DNA of 64,000 nt. Source: Parapedobacter tibetensis (GTDB lineage: Bacteria > Bacteroidota > Bacteroidia > Sphingobacteriales > Sphingobacteriaceae). The DNA lies in NCBI RefSeq assembly GCF_024704835.1, contig NZ_JAMXBE010000004.1:372001-436000 (forward strand), in the 5' to 3' direction. Below, piece after piece: positions 51,501 through 59,646 of this stretch. Each line of letters opens with the position of its first letter. The stretch's first letter is position 1. The translations under genes were made by a program, and so were the position numbers. The notes below the pieces were generated by a model. That model worked only from the letters and a program-made list of their open reading frames with translations, was not told the origin of the DNA and searched no databases.

Positions 51501-52125
51501 ACGCAGGCAATTGGATGATTTTGGCAGTATCAATCCTATGGCTATGGAGGCTTACCAGGAGATGAACGAGCGATACACCTTTATCATCAAGGAGAAGCAA
51601 GATCTGCTGGATGCAAAAAATTCACTTCTGGAGACGATACAAGAGATAGACAACACGGCACGTGAAAAATTCATGGACGCCTTTACCCGCGTACGCGAAA
51701 ACTTCATCAACGTATTCCGCTCGCTATTCAACGAGGAAGACTCGTGTGACCTGATCTTGAGTAACCCCGATAATCCCTTGGAATCTGACATCGAAATCAC
51801 GGCCCGCCCTAAGGGAAAGCGGCCACTTTCCATCAACCAGCTATCCGGCGGAGAAAAAACACTGACAGCTACCGCCCTCCTTTTCGCACTATACCTGCTC
51901 AAACCCGCACCGTTTTGTATCTTTGATGAGGTGGACGCACCATTGGACGATACGAACATAGACAAATTCAACAACATCATCCGTAAATTCTCAGACCAGT
52001 CGCAATTCATCATCGTATCGCACAACAAACGCACCATTGCCAGCACCGATATCATCTATGGGGTGACCATGGTGGAGCAAGGTATATCGCGCGTGGTGGC
52101 CGTAGACATGCGAGAGGTGGCTTGA
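48580..52125 (+). CDS. smc: Chromosome partition protein SMC
   Basis: This 1181-residue protein is full-length SMC: Walker A [20 protein letters not shown] near the N-terminus, long coiled coils (about 170-500 and 680-1000), a hinge around 520-660 with [12 protein letters not shown] and [11 protein letters not shown], and the C-terminal signature [17 protein letters not shown] with Walker B [15 protein letters not shown]. It organises and segregates the chromosome with ScpA/ScpB. AAGGAGA lies 10 bp upstream of the ATG. Its stop abuts the stop of the convergent regulator gene with no base between. Confidence 0.97.
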   Translation: [1181 protein letters not shown]

Positions 52126-53088
52126 TTAATTGTATCGATTGGCGTAATCAACCGGCGACAACCCCGCTATCCGCTTGAACACGTCCCGGAATGCCTTAGG
52201 GTCAGTATATCCTACATCATACATTACCTCAGCAACGGTTTTACGGCCGGTCTCCAGCTGTTTCTTTGCTGCTTCTATTTTGACCCGTTGGATGTATTCC
52301 ACAACGGTATTGGCCGTGATTTTTTTAAACCTGCGCTCGAACGTACGCCGTCCAATCCCGAAACGATCGGCCAAACCATCAACCGTCATTCTATTTTGAT
52401 AGTTTTGCTCAATATGTTCCTGAATAGCCAATACCAAGCTATCGCCATGGTCTTTTTGCCCTTTGAAGACACTGAACGGCAACTGACTGTTTTTCTCGAT
52501 ATCCAGCAGAAAGAATTTAGAGGCAATGATGGCCATTTCCCGACTGGTGTATTTTTCAACCAAATATAAGAGCAAGTTCCAATAGGTACTAGCCCCGCCA
52601 CTTGAATATAAGCCCTTTTGATGCGTGATTACCCGATCATCGGCCAATTGCACGGCTGGGAAACGAGCCCTGAATTCATTGGCAAACAGCCAGTGGGTAG
52701 AACATGATTTCCCGTCAAGCAGTCCTGTAGCAGCCAGTAGGAACGACCCGATGCACAAGCTGGCCACTTCTGCCCCTTTTTGGTACTGCTCTACTATCCA
52801 AGGAAAATATGCTTCGTTCTGCTTGAGGGCCTCGTCAATATCACCACTGATGGCGGGGATGATAATGAGATCGGTCTTGCCTACCTCATTGACCAAGGCA
52901 TCGGTATGGATGGAAACAAGCCCATCATTCAATTTCACCTCCTTGGTGAGCCCTACGGTCTGCACGTCGAAAAAGGGTCGATGTCCGGCGGTTTTGAAAA
53001 AGCCATTGACAGCCGAGAACATGTAACGGGGGTCGACCACTGCCGCGGGCACCGCCGTATTGGGAACGAGGATACTTACTTTCTTCAT
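52126..53088 (-). CDS. GlxA-type regulator (DJ-1/PfpI + AraC domains)
   Basis: The 320-residue protein (ATG 53088) has an N-terminal DJ-1/PfpI-like domain (ILVPNTAVPAAVVDPRYMF, ASLCIGSFLLAATGLLDGK, with the elbow Cys) and a C-terminal AraC module (VDGLADRFGIGRRTFERRFK, VAEVMYDVGYTDPKAFRDVF). Such regulators sense small metabolites, for example amines or carnitine-like compounds; the ligand here is unknown. The start is fixed by a consensus promoter 5 bp upstream. It is convergent with smc, stops directly adjacent. Confidence 0.9.
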   Translation of the reverse strand: MKKVSILVPNTAVPAAVVDPRYMFSAVNGFFKTAGHRPFFDVQTVGLTKEVKLNDGLVSIHTDALVNEVGKTDLIIIPAISGDIDEALKQNEAYFPWIVEQYQKGAEVASLCIGSFLLAATGLLDGKSCSTHWLFANEFRARFPAVQLADDRVITHQKGLYSSGGASTYWNLLLYLVEKYTSREMAIIASKFFLLDIEKNSQLPFSVFKGQKDHGDSLVLAIQEHIEQNYQNRMTVDGLADRFGIGRRTFERRFKKITANTVVEYIQRVKIEAAKKQLETGRKTVAEVMYDVGYTDPKAFRDVFKRIAGLSPVDYANRYN

Positions 53089-53093
53089 GCCCA

Positions 53094-53124
53094 CAAAGGT
53101 ACGGCAAACAGTTGACGCAATCAA
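53094..53124 (-). promoter_or_regulatory. Promoter of the GlxA-type regulator gene
   Basis: Minus strand TTG (53124-53122), 20 bp, TACCTTTG (53101-53094), a perfect match, with only 5 bp between the -7 element and the ATG at 53088. Confidence 0.7.
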
Positions 53125-53214
53125 CCCGTCACTTTGTCGTTTTTACACCATATCACCTAATGAAAATGACCGTATATTCGCGCAGATCTAACTTCGGACA
53201 TAAAATCCATACAG

Positions 53215-53514
53215 ATGAAAGCAGCTACAAATACCTTAAGGATATGCAGCCAAGGACACCAGTACCATAAGAGCAGCGATTGTCCCACGTGTCCCATTTG
53301 CGAAGCAGCGCGAAAACCAAAGGATGGTTTTCTCTCCCTGATAAGTGCCCCAGCAAGACGCGCCCTCGAAGGCGCCGACATCACCACATTGGCCAAGTTA
53401 TCGGCATATAGCGAGCGTGAGTTATTGGCCATGCATGGTGTAGGCCCTAGCACCATACCTACACTCCGCAGCGCCCTCGCAGCACAAGGATTGTCCTTTT
53501 CGGATCATCAATAG
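53215..53514 (+). CDS. Small zinc-ribbon protein with RpoA-CTD-like helix-hairpin-helix
   Basis: The 99-residue protein has a cysteine-rich N-terminus (CSQGHQYHKSSDCPTCPIC: Cys11, His15, Cys23, Cys26, Cys29), a likely zinc site. It is followed by a helix-hairpin-helix that resembles the RNA polymerase alpha C-terminal domain (SAPARRALEGADITTLAKLS, LLAMHGVGPSTIPTLRSAL). The alpha CTD binds UP-element DNA and activators. A free-standing version with a zinc finger could act as a DNA-binding accessory factor; that is inference. The upstream 100 bp hold the divergent regulator promoter. Confidence 0.75.
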   Translation: MKAATNTLRICSQGHQYHKSSDCPTCPICEAARKPKDGFLSLISAPARRALEGADITTLAKLSAYSERELLAMHGVGPSTIPTLRSALAAQGLSFSDHQ

Positions 53515-53576
53515 CAACGTATACAATCCACGACATTATGGTAACTATCACGAAAAATAACAACAAAAAAGTATAC

Positions 53577-53990
53577 CTACTGAAACTTCCATTTGGCAAT
53601 CGCTTTCCTATAGGGAGCCAAGGCATCCCACAATCGTCTGTTAGGGTCTTTTCCTCGCTCTCCACAATCGATCACTTCACATGATTTGCAGAAACGGGCG
53701 TATAAACCAAAAGCCAATATAACACGAAGTAAGGTCTTGTATTTCAAAAGAAAATAATCCACGTAAACATGTCCCCAAATTTCTACGACAAACGAGTTAT
53801 CCGTAATAACCAATGGTTCTCCCTTCTCTAACAGATAATCTTCCTTAATCCATACGACCAGCAAATCAACTGATTCTTCTGGTTGCATATCCACCGCCTG
53901 TTTTAATGCCATGTCATTAACGATGCCCACAAGTCCATCATTAAAAATAACCTTCACCTGATTACCACCGATCGAATAATACTTTTCCAT
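53577..53990 (-). CDS. Hypothetical protein, 137 residues
   Basis: I do not recognise this protein. From ATG 53990 it reads MEKYYSIGGNQVKVIFNDGL, a probable beta-rich N-terminal half with MQPEESVDLLVVWIKEDYLL, then a hydrophobic stretch (VDYFLLKYKTLLRVILAFGL) that may be a buried or membrane-near helix. CKSCEVIDCGERG holds three cysteines, and a basic tail follows. A TATCTTTG element 9 bp upstream supports the start and expression. It lies alone between the zinc-ribbon gene and rlmB. Confidence 0.55.
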   Translation of the reverse strand: MEKYYSIGGNQVKVIFNDGLVGIVNDMALKQAVDMQPEESVDLLVVWIKEDYLLEKGEPLVITDNSFVVEIWGHVYVDYFLLKYKTLLRVILAFGLYARFCKSCEVIDCGERGKDPNRRLWDALAPYRKAIAKWKFQ

Positions 53991-53999
53991 TTTGCAGCA

Positions 54000-54007
54000 C
54001 AAAGATA
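54000..54007 (-). promoter_or_regulatory. Candidate -7 element of the hypothetical gene
   Basis: TATCTTTG on the minus strand, 9 bp before the ATG at 53990; an upstream in-frame start (54002) would fall inside it. No TTG at 19-21 bp is visible. Confidence 0.45.
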
Positions 54008-54045
54008 GCCCTCCTTTTTAAATGGAAAGGTCGGAAATATCTGTG

Positions 54046-54828
54046 TTATCCGTTGACCTTCAGCCGTTGCCTTACCGCTTCATATAAGGCTACCCCAGCC
54101 GATACCGACACATTGAGCGAGGCAATCTCACCAGCCATTGGAATTTTGGCGAGGTGGTCGGCAATACGGATAAGGTCGTCAGCGATACCATGCTCTTCCG
54201 AACCAAGTATGAATGCCGTGGGCACGGTATAATCAGGCAGGTACAGATCGCTGTCCGTCTTTTCCGTGCAAGCCACCAATTGGATGCCCGACTCCTGCAG
54301 GAATTTGGCGGTCTTAGACAAGCTATCTTCCCTGCATACATTAATTTTAAAGAGGGCGCCGGCAGAAGTCTTTATCGCATCAGGGTTGATTTCCGCCGCC
54401 CCCTTTTTCGGAACAATGACGGCATGCACTCCAGCACATTCAGCTGAACGTGCAATAGCGCCCAGATTGCGCACATCGGTGATGCCATCCAATATCAATA
54501 GCAGGGGTACCTCGCCCTTTTCATAAATCAAGGGGATGATGTCTTCTACTCGTTGGTACGTGATGGGCGAAATAACGGCAATAACACCCTGATGGTTTTT
54601 GCGTGTAATGCGATTGAGTTTTTCTATCGGCACCTGCTGAAAGCTGATACCATGCTGAGTGAGTACTTGCTTCAATTCTAGGAACAATGCTCCACCCAAC
54701 CCACGTTGCACAAACAAGGATTCGATTTCCTTGCCGCTATCTATCGCTTCGATGACTGCCCGGATACCAAATACCATTTGGTTGGTTTCCTTTTTCTCTT
54801 GGCGGTCGTACCGTCGGTAATGTTGCAT
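54046..54828 (-). CDS. rlmB: 23S rRNA (guanosine-2'-O-)-methyltransferase RlmB
   Basis: The 260-residue SpoU enzyme has an N-terminal substrate-binding domain (VFGIRAVIEAIDSGKEIESL) and the three SPOUT knot motifs: NLGAIARSAECAGV, LGSEEHGIADDLI and IPMAGEIASLNVSVSAGVAL. RlmB methylates G2251 of 23S rRNA. It is about 100 bp from the OYE gene; single-gene unit. TrmH-family paralogues are possible but the length and motifs fit RlmB best. Confidence 0.93.
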   Translation of the reverse strand: MQHYRRYDRQEKKETNQMVFGIRAVIEAIDSGKEIESLFVQRGLGGALFLELKQVLTQHGISFQQVPIEKLNRITRKNHQGVIAVISPITYQRVEDIIPLIYEKGEVPLLLILDGITDVRNLGAIARSAECAGVHAVIVPKKGAAEINPDAIKTSAGALFKINVCREDSLSKTAKFLQESGIQLVACTEKTDSDLYLPDYTVPTAFILGSEEHGIADDLIRIADHLAKIPMAGEIASLNVSVSAGVALYEAVRQRLKVNG

Positions 54829-54927
54829 GTAAATGATTTTGGGCGAAGTTACGGATTGTTGCGACTACTTACAATTTTCGCACAGCATCTCCCCTACTGA
54901 CCATTTACACGGCCAAATACCCAAATG

Positions 54928-56028
54928 TTATACTAGCTGCCCGAGGGCCTCTTTACGAAAGCCATCCAGCTCAGCATCACGTCCTTCTCGGATCTTATTT
55001 ACCCATTCCGGGTCGGCCAGAATGGCACGGCCTACCGCTACGAGGTCAAAATCGCCCCGGTCAAAACGCCGCAACAACTCGTCCAGGGTCGCTGGGGAAG
55101 AAGCTTCTCCCCTGAATGCCGCTAAAAACTCCCCAGACAGCCCGACAGAACCTACGGTAATACTGGCTTTGCCCGTCAGTTTTTTCGCCCAGCCGGCAAA
55201 GTTCAAGTCCGACCCTTCAAATTCAGGTTCCCAGAACCGGCGCTGCGAACAATGAAAAATGTCTACGCCTGCATCGGCTAGCGCATTCAGCCAGATATCC
55301 ATCTCATGTGGGGTCTTTGCAAGTTTATTAGCAAAATCAGCACTTTTCCATTGGGACAAACGGATGATGATCGCAAAATCCTCGCCGACCCGTCTCCGTA
55401 CCTCCTTAATGACGGCAATGGCAAAGCGGCTGCGTTCCAGCAGGGTTTTCCCTCCATAACCATCCGTCCGTTTATTCGTCACGTCCCAAAAGAACTGGTC
55501 GATCAGGTAGGTATGGGCCCCATGCAGTTCCACGCAGTCAAAGCCCAGACGTTTAGCATCGGCTGCCGCCTGTCCAAATGCGCGGATCGTATCAGCAATA
55601 TCTGCATCGGTCATTGCTTTCCCATTTTGAAAATCAGCATTTTTATAGGGGGAAGGACCTTCAAAAGGTGTTGGGGGCAACCAGCCTGAATGGTGGTTTT
55701 CCATAATACCCATGTGCCAAATCTGTGGGCCCATGCTTCCATCTGCGGCGTGCACATCCAGGATTACCTGCTGCCAACCAGCCAATGCCTTTTCCCCATA
55801 AAAATGTGGTATATTGGGGTCATTGGAAGAAGAAGGCCTGTCAATGACCGTACCTTCCGAAAGGATAAGACCTGCTCCACCTTTTGCCCGGCGAGCATAA
55901 TAGGCAGCGACTTCATCCGTCGGGACACCCCCAGGAGAAAAAGAACGAGTCATGGGAGCCATGACAATCCGGTTGCGGATACGTAAAGATTTAAGATGGA
56001 AAGGTTGAAAAAGCTGCTCTGCACTCAT
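54928..56028 (-). CDS. NADH:flavin oxidoreductase, Old Yellow Enzyme family
   Basis: The 366-residue FMN TIM barrel starts LFQPFHLKSLRIRNRIVMAPMTRS-like (RNRIVMAPMTRS), followed by YYARRAKGGAGLILSEGTVI, GPQIWHMG, FDCVELHGAHTYLIDQFFW and the C-terminal VAVGRAILADPEWVNKIREG. OYE enzymes reduce activated alkenes, nitrate esters or nitroaromatics with NAD(P)H. It lies 37 bp downstream of an ArsR-type regulator on the same strand, so it is probably its target or operon partner. Confidence 0.92.
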   Translation of the reverse strand: MSAEQLFQPFHLKSLRIRNRIVMAPMTRSFSPGGVPTDEVAAYYARRAKGGAGLILSEGTVIDRPSSSNDPNIPHFYGEKALAGWQQVILDVHAADGSMGPQIWHMGIMENHHSGWLPPTPFEGPSPYKNADFQNGKAMTDADIADTIRAFGQAAADAKRLGFDCVELHGAHTYLIDQFFWDVTNKRTDGYGGKTLLERSRFAIAVIKEVRRRVGEDFAIIIRLSQWKSADFANKLAKTPHEMDIWLNALADAGVDIFHCSQRRFWEPEFEGSDLNFAGWAKKLTGKASITVGSVGLSGEFLAAFRGEASSPATLDELLRRFDRGDFDLVAVGRAILADPEWVNKIREGRDAELDGFRKEALGQLV

Positions 56029-56065
56029 GTTGTACTAAATTTAAAGATAAATAATTTGACCGGGA

Positions 56066-56368
56066 TCAGATGTCCGTTTGAATCAGTTTGCCCAAAGCTT
56101 CAAAAGCCTCTTCGTTCCGTTTGTAATAGGTCCACTGCCCTACCCGGGTCTGCTGCAGCAGTCCGGCTCTTTGCAGGATCGTTAGGTATTCGGAAACGGT
56201 GGATTGGGTTAAACCTGCTTTGGCCTGTATTTGACCTACGCACACTCCTTGCCCCTCAAAATCGTCGTGATCCTGTTGTTCGAAATGCTGTTCAGGCGCT
56301 TTAAGCCATTGCAGTATTTCCAGCCGGGTCTTGTTTGAAAGGGCTTTAAAAATTTCGAGCTGATCCAT
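56066..56368 (-). CDS. ArsR family winged-helix regulator
   Basis: The 100-residue protein (ATG 56368) is an ArsR-type repressor: IFKALSNKTRLEILQWLKAP, VCVGQIQAKAGLTQSTVSEY (recognition helix) and LTILQRAGLLQQTRVGQWTYY. The metal-binding Cys pair of ArsR/SmtB is absent (only one Cys, GVCVGQ), so it may sense an organic or redox signal. It heads a two-gene unit with the OYE gene. A perfect promoter lies 4 bp upstream of this start. Confidence 0.9.
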   Translation of the reverse strand: MDQLEIFKALSNKTRLEILQWLKAPEQHFEQQDHDDFEGQGVCVGQIQAKAGLTQSTVSEYLTILQRAGLLQQTRVGQWTYYKRNEEAFEALGKLIQTDI

Positions 56369-56372
56369 GGGA

Positions 56373-56404
56373 CAAAGATATATCGGTTTTTCCCGAAATC
56401 CCAA
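56373..56404 (-). promoter_or_regulatory. Promoter of the arsR-OYE unit
   Basis: Minus strand TTG (56404-56402), 21 bp, TATCTTTG (56380-56373). Only 4 bp separate the -7 element from the ATG, so the transcript is leaderless or nearly so. Confidence 0.7.
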
Positions 56405-56459
56405 TAAATCTATTGTTACCGCAAATTCTTTACCGTGCGATTACATTTGGGGTGGGCGC

Positions 56460-57695
56460 CTATCCTAATATTTCCAGGCTTTTCGCGATAACACGAATGC
56501 AATCATCCAACTGTTCTTTGGTGATCACCAATGGTGGAGCAAATCGGATTTTATCACCATGGGTGGGTTTGGCCAAAAGGCCATTTGCTTTCAAAGCAAG
56601 ACAAAGCGTCCATGCCGCATCGGTATCTACATGTTCGATAACGATAGCATTCAGCAATCCTTTTCCTCTGATTTCTTTGATATTAGAATGATTTAGTTGA
56701 TGTAACTGTTCGCGGAAATATACCCCAAGCTCTTCGGCGCGCTCCACGAGGTTTTCATCCTTAATCACTTCCAATGCCGCGATGGCCACTTTACAAGCCA
56801 ATGGATTCCCCCCATAAGTAGATCCATGTTCCCCGGGTTTGATGCATAGCATCACCTCATCATCGGCCAATACGGCCGAAATAGGCAATATGCCTCCGCT
56901 GAGGGCCTTACCCAATATCAAGATATCGGGACGAACACCTTCATGGTCGCAAGCGAGCATTTTGCCTGTACGCGCCAAACCAGTCTGGATTTCATCGCCA
57001 ATGAAAAGCACACCAGCCTGCTTGCATAAATCATAAGCTTGGGCCAAATAACCGTCGTCCGGCACATACACCCCTGCCTCCCCTTGGATGGGCTCTACCA
57101 GAAACCCGGCCACATACGGGTCTTTTAATGCTGTTTCCAGCGCGTCTAAATCGTTGTAGGGTATTACCTCATAGCCCGGCATGAACGGTCCGAAACCCTC
57201 ACGTGAAGCGGGATCCGTACTAAATGAAACCACGTTAAGCGTACGTCCGTGGAAATTGCCTTCCACCGTAATGATTTTGGCTTGATCGACTGGGATATCT
57301 TTCTTGTCATAGCCCCATCGGCGGGCTAGTTTTAAGGCCGTTTCCACGGCTTCCACCCCACTGTTCATGGGCAGTACCTTATCATAGCCGAAATATTCGG
57401 TGATATATTCGGCATACTCACCCAGCAAATCGCTATGAAAAGCACGCGAGGTCAACGTAAGTTTTTGAGCCTGCTCAATCAACGCGCCCACAATCTTCGG
57501 GTGGCAATGCCCTTGGTTCACCGCCGAATATCCCGAAAGGAAGTCATAATACCGATTTCCGTCTACGTCCCAAAGATATACACCTTCTCCCCTTTCCAAT
57601 ACAACCGGTAAGGGGTGATAGTTATGGGCACTGTATGCTAATTCTTTTTGAATAAATTGCTGAGTCCTGGAAGAATTATTGATGATTATTGACAT
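56460..57695 (-). CDS. rocD: Ornithine--oxo-acid transaminase
   Basis: The 411-residue class III aminotransferase carries [42 protein letters not shown], the cofactor Asp234 and Gln237 ([10 protein letters not shown]), and the PLP lysine Lys263 ([13 protein letters not shown]). The pattern and length match ornithine aminotransferase, which moves the delta-amino group of ornithine to 2-oxoglutarate, giving glutamate semialdehyde for proline synthesis or arginine breakdown. Single gene. Confidence 0.94.
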   Translation of the reverse strand: MSIIINNSSRTQQFIQKELAYSAHNYHPLPVVLERGEGVYLWDVDGNRYYDFLSGYSAVNQGHCHPKIVGALIEQAQKLTLTSRAFHSDLLGEYAEYITEYFGYDKVLPMNSGVEAVETALKLARRWGYDKKDIPVDQAKIITVEGNFHGRTLNVVSFSTDPASREGFGPFMPGYEVIPYNDLDALETALKDPYVAGFLVEPIQGEAGVYVPDDGYLAQAYDLCKQAGVLFIGDEIQTGLARTGKMLACDHEGVRPDILILGKALSGGILPISAVLADDEVMLCIKPGEHGSTYGGNPLACKVAIAALEVIKDENLVERAEELGVYFREQLHQLNHSNIKEIRGKGLLNAIVIEHVDTDAAWTLCLALKANGLLAKPTHGDKIRFAPPLVITKEQLDDCIRVIAKSLEILG

Positions 57696-57828
57696 GCGCC
57701 AAAGTTAATACTCTTTCCCTAAAATTGTTGCATTACCTATTTAATCTTGCCCTTATCGTCGCTTCAGCCAATTGGTTTGCGGCATTGAGGCCGGTGTAGT
57801 GCCTATAACTTTATTGGGGGCTAGGCAT

Positions 57829-57856
57829 TATTTTTGCGCTTTTCTATCGAAAAGCG
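57829..57856 (+). promoter_or_regulatory. -7 element with overlapping 8-bp dyad
   Basis: TATTTTTG (57829-57836) matches TAnnTTTG. It is followed at once by CGCTTTTC (57837-57844), four bases, GAAAAGCG (57849-57856), a perfect inverted repeat spanning the expected transcript start. It may be an operator or a 5' stem. It serves the alpha/beta hydrolase gene at 57881. Confidence 0.45.
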
Positions 57857-57880
57857 AGGTAACAGCAAATTTTAATAGCT

Positions 57881-58897
57881 ATGCATAACAATAGATTTTT
57901 GAATAGGATATTAAGGGTAATCGGTTTGGCTATCTTGTCCATCCAACTATCAAATGCACAACACGACGTCCCTATTGGGGCCAACCTTGAAACGATCAAA
58001 TATCCTTTCCCACCACACTACCTAACCCTGAATATCCAAGGCGAAACATTGAAACTAGCTTACATGGACGCCAAACCGCAAGCGCCAAACGGTGAAACCG
58101 TGCTGCTGCTCCATGGAAAAAACTTTAATGGAGCATATTGGGAGCAGACAGCAAAGCACCTTAACCAACTGGGCTACCGGGTAGTTATGCCTGACCAAAT
58201 TGGCTTTGGCAAATCGTCAAAACCCAACCGCATCCAATATTCCTTCCAACTGTTCGCCATGAATACCAAAAGGCTATTAGACAGCCTTGGTGTCAAGGAA
58301 GCTCATGTATTGGGTCATTCCATGGGAGGGATGCTCGCCGTTCGGTTCGCGCTAATGTATCCGCAGGCTACCAAGACGTTGACCTTGGAAAATCCGATCG
58401 GACTGGAGGATTGGAAAACCGTGGTCCCCTACCAAACCGTGGAAGATTGGTATGCCGGAGAATTAGCGCAGACTTATGACAAAATCAAGAACTACCAACT
58501 CACCTTTTATTACGACAACAAATGGAAACCTGAATACGACCGTTGGGTGCACATGTTGGCAGGTTGGACGAACGATGTCGATTACCCCCGTATCGCATGG
58601 AACTCGGCGTTATTGTATGATATGATTTTCACGCAACCGGTGGTATATGAGTTTGGCAATATCAAAGCCCCCACCCTGCTGATCATCGGGCAGCGTGATC
58701 GCACCGCACTTGGCAAAGCCAAGGCATCCAAGGAAGTCCAAGAAACATTGGGAAACTACCCGGCACTTGGAAAAGCCGCCGCAGCGGCAATACCCGACGC
58801 TCAATTGGTGGAAATCGATGGCGTCGGGCACTTACCCCATATAGAAGCATATGAGCGGTTTATTGAACCACTGAAAAAATTTCTTCTCAGCAATTGA
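57881..58897 (+). CDS. Exported alpha/beta hydrolase
   Basis: The 338-residue protein has a signal peptide (ILRVIGLAILSIQLSNAQ) and an alpha/beta hydrolase fold: LLLHGKNFNGAYWEQ (oxyanion), DQIGFGKSSKP, nucleophile elbow GHSMGG (Ser147), acid in LLIIGQRDRTA and the His in DGVGHLPHIEA. It probably hydrolyses an ester or epoxide-like substrate in the periplasm. It is followed by a TetR gene; four further plus-strand redox genes come after, each with its own control region. Confidence 0.9.
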   Translation: MHNNRFLNRILRVIGLAILSIQLSNAQHDVPIGANLETIKYPFPPHYLTLNIQGETLKLAYMDAKPQAPNGETVLLLHGKNFNGAYWEQTAKHLNQLGYRVVMPDQIGFGKSSKPNRIQYSFQLFAMNTKRLLDSLGVKEAHVLGHSMGGMLAVRFALMYPQATKTLTLENPIGLEDWKTVVPYQTVEDWYAGELAQTYDKIKNYQLTFYYDNKWKPEYDRWVHMLAGWTNDVDYPRIAWNSALLYDMIFTQPVVYEFGNIKAPTLLIIGQRDRTALGKAKASKEVQETLGNYPALGKAAAAAIPDAQLVEIDGVGHLPHIEAYERFIEPLKKFLLSN

Positions 58898-58965
58898 AAA
58901 GCCCAGCCATCGTCATTTGATTGTCTTTTTCAGGTAATGGTGTATTATCTTTAGTTAACATGTAT

Positions 58966-58973
58966 TACTTTTG
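58966..58973 (+). promoter_or_regulatory. Candidate -7 element of the tetR gene
   Basis: TACTTTTG, matching TAnnTTTG, about 36 bp before the ATG at 59010. TAACA (58956-58960) and TGTTA flank it as a loose inverted pair. No good -33 TTG. Confidence 0.35.
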
Positions 58974-59009
58974 CTCACAGTGTTATTTTTTATTATAACG
59001 TAAATATCC

Positions 59010-59609
59010 ATGGGGATTTTAGAGCGTAAACAACGGCAAATGGAGGAGACAAGGAACACTATCCTCGAACAGTCATGGCAAATCGTGGAGGAAGAAGGTT
59101 GGCAAGCGCTTTCCATCCGGAAGATTGCAGAAGCTATTGAATATAGCACTCCTGTGGTATATAAACATTTTGAAAGCAAAGACGCCATCATTGAAGAATT
59201 CACCAAACAGGGTTTTGGATTGTTGGCGGAAAAACTGAAAAATGCTAAGATACAACATGACCAGCCAGACCAGCAACTGATAGCCATCTCCCATGCTTAT
59301 TGGAACTTTGCTTTCAATCATGCCAAACATTACCAAATCATGTTTGGCCTTGGCATACCCACATGCGAAATGATACATGGTATTGATGAAATGAAAAAGG
59401 TGAATGACTTAATGCTGTCTTCCATCGAATATGCCATAGAAAGTGGGAAGAACCTGGATGCCGATAGCCACCTCAAACTGCGGACTTTTTGGTCGATTCT
59501 ACACGGCTTGGTAGCCATTGAAATGCTCTCGGCTAGAAATTGTGCTGATACAGCATTGCAAACCTTGGATGATGCGATGGAAGGATTTATCAAAGCACTC
59601 ACAACCTGA
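59010..59609 (+). CDS. TetR family transcriptional regulator
   Basis: The 199-residue protein has the TetR helix-turn-helix (SIRKIAEAIEYSTPVVYKHF) and a helical ligand domain with the TetR_C_33-like pattern (HAKHYQIMFGLGIPTCEM, LRTFWSILHGLVAIEMLSA). It lies between the alpha/beta hydrolase and nitroreductase genes on the same strand and probably represses the redox genes downstream. A palindrome at 60410-60422 before the aldo-keto reductase is one possible target. Confidence 0.9.
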   Translation: MGILERKQRQMEETRNTILEQSWQIVEEEGWQALSIRKIAEAIEYSTPVVYKHFESKDAIIEEFTKQGFGLLAEKLKNAKIQHDQPDQQLIAISHAYWNFAFNHAKHYQIMFGLGIPTCEMIHGIDEMKKVNDLMLSSIEYAIESGKNLDADSHLKLRTFWSILHGLVAIEMLSARNCADTALQTLDDAMEGFIKALTT

Positions 59610-59646
59610 TACTGTCTTTGTTAGTAATTAATAATCATTAGTTAGC

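Noticed and set aside
52120-52130. Overlap or fusion of smc and the GlxA-type regulator gene
   Set aside because: The stops TGA (52123-52125) and TAA (52128-52126, minus) are directly adjacent but do not overlap; the genes are convergent and independent.
59010-59609. TetR gene as an AcrR-type efflux regulator
   Set aside because: No efflux pump gene is adjacent; the neighbours are reductases.
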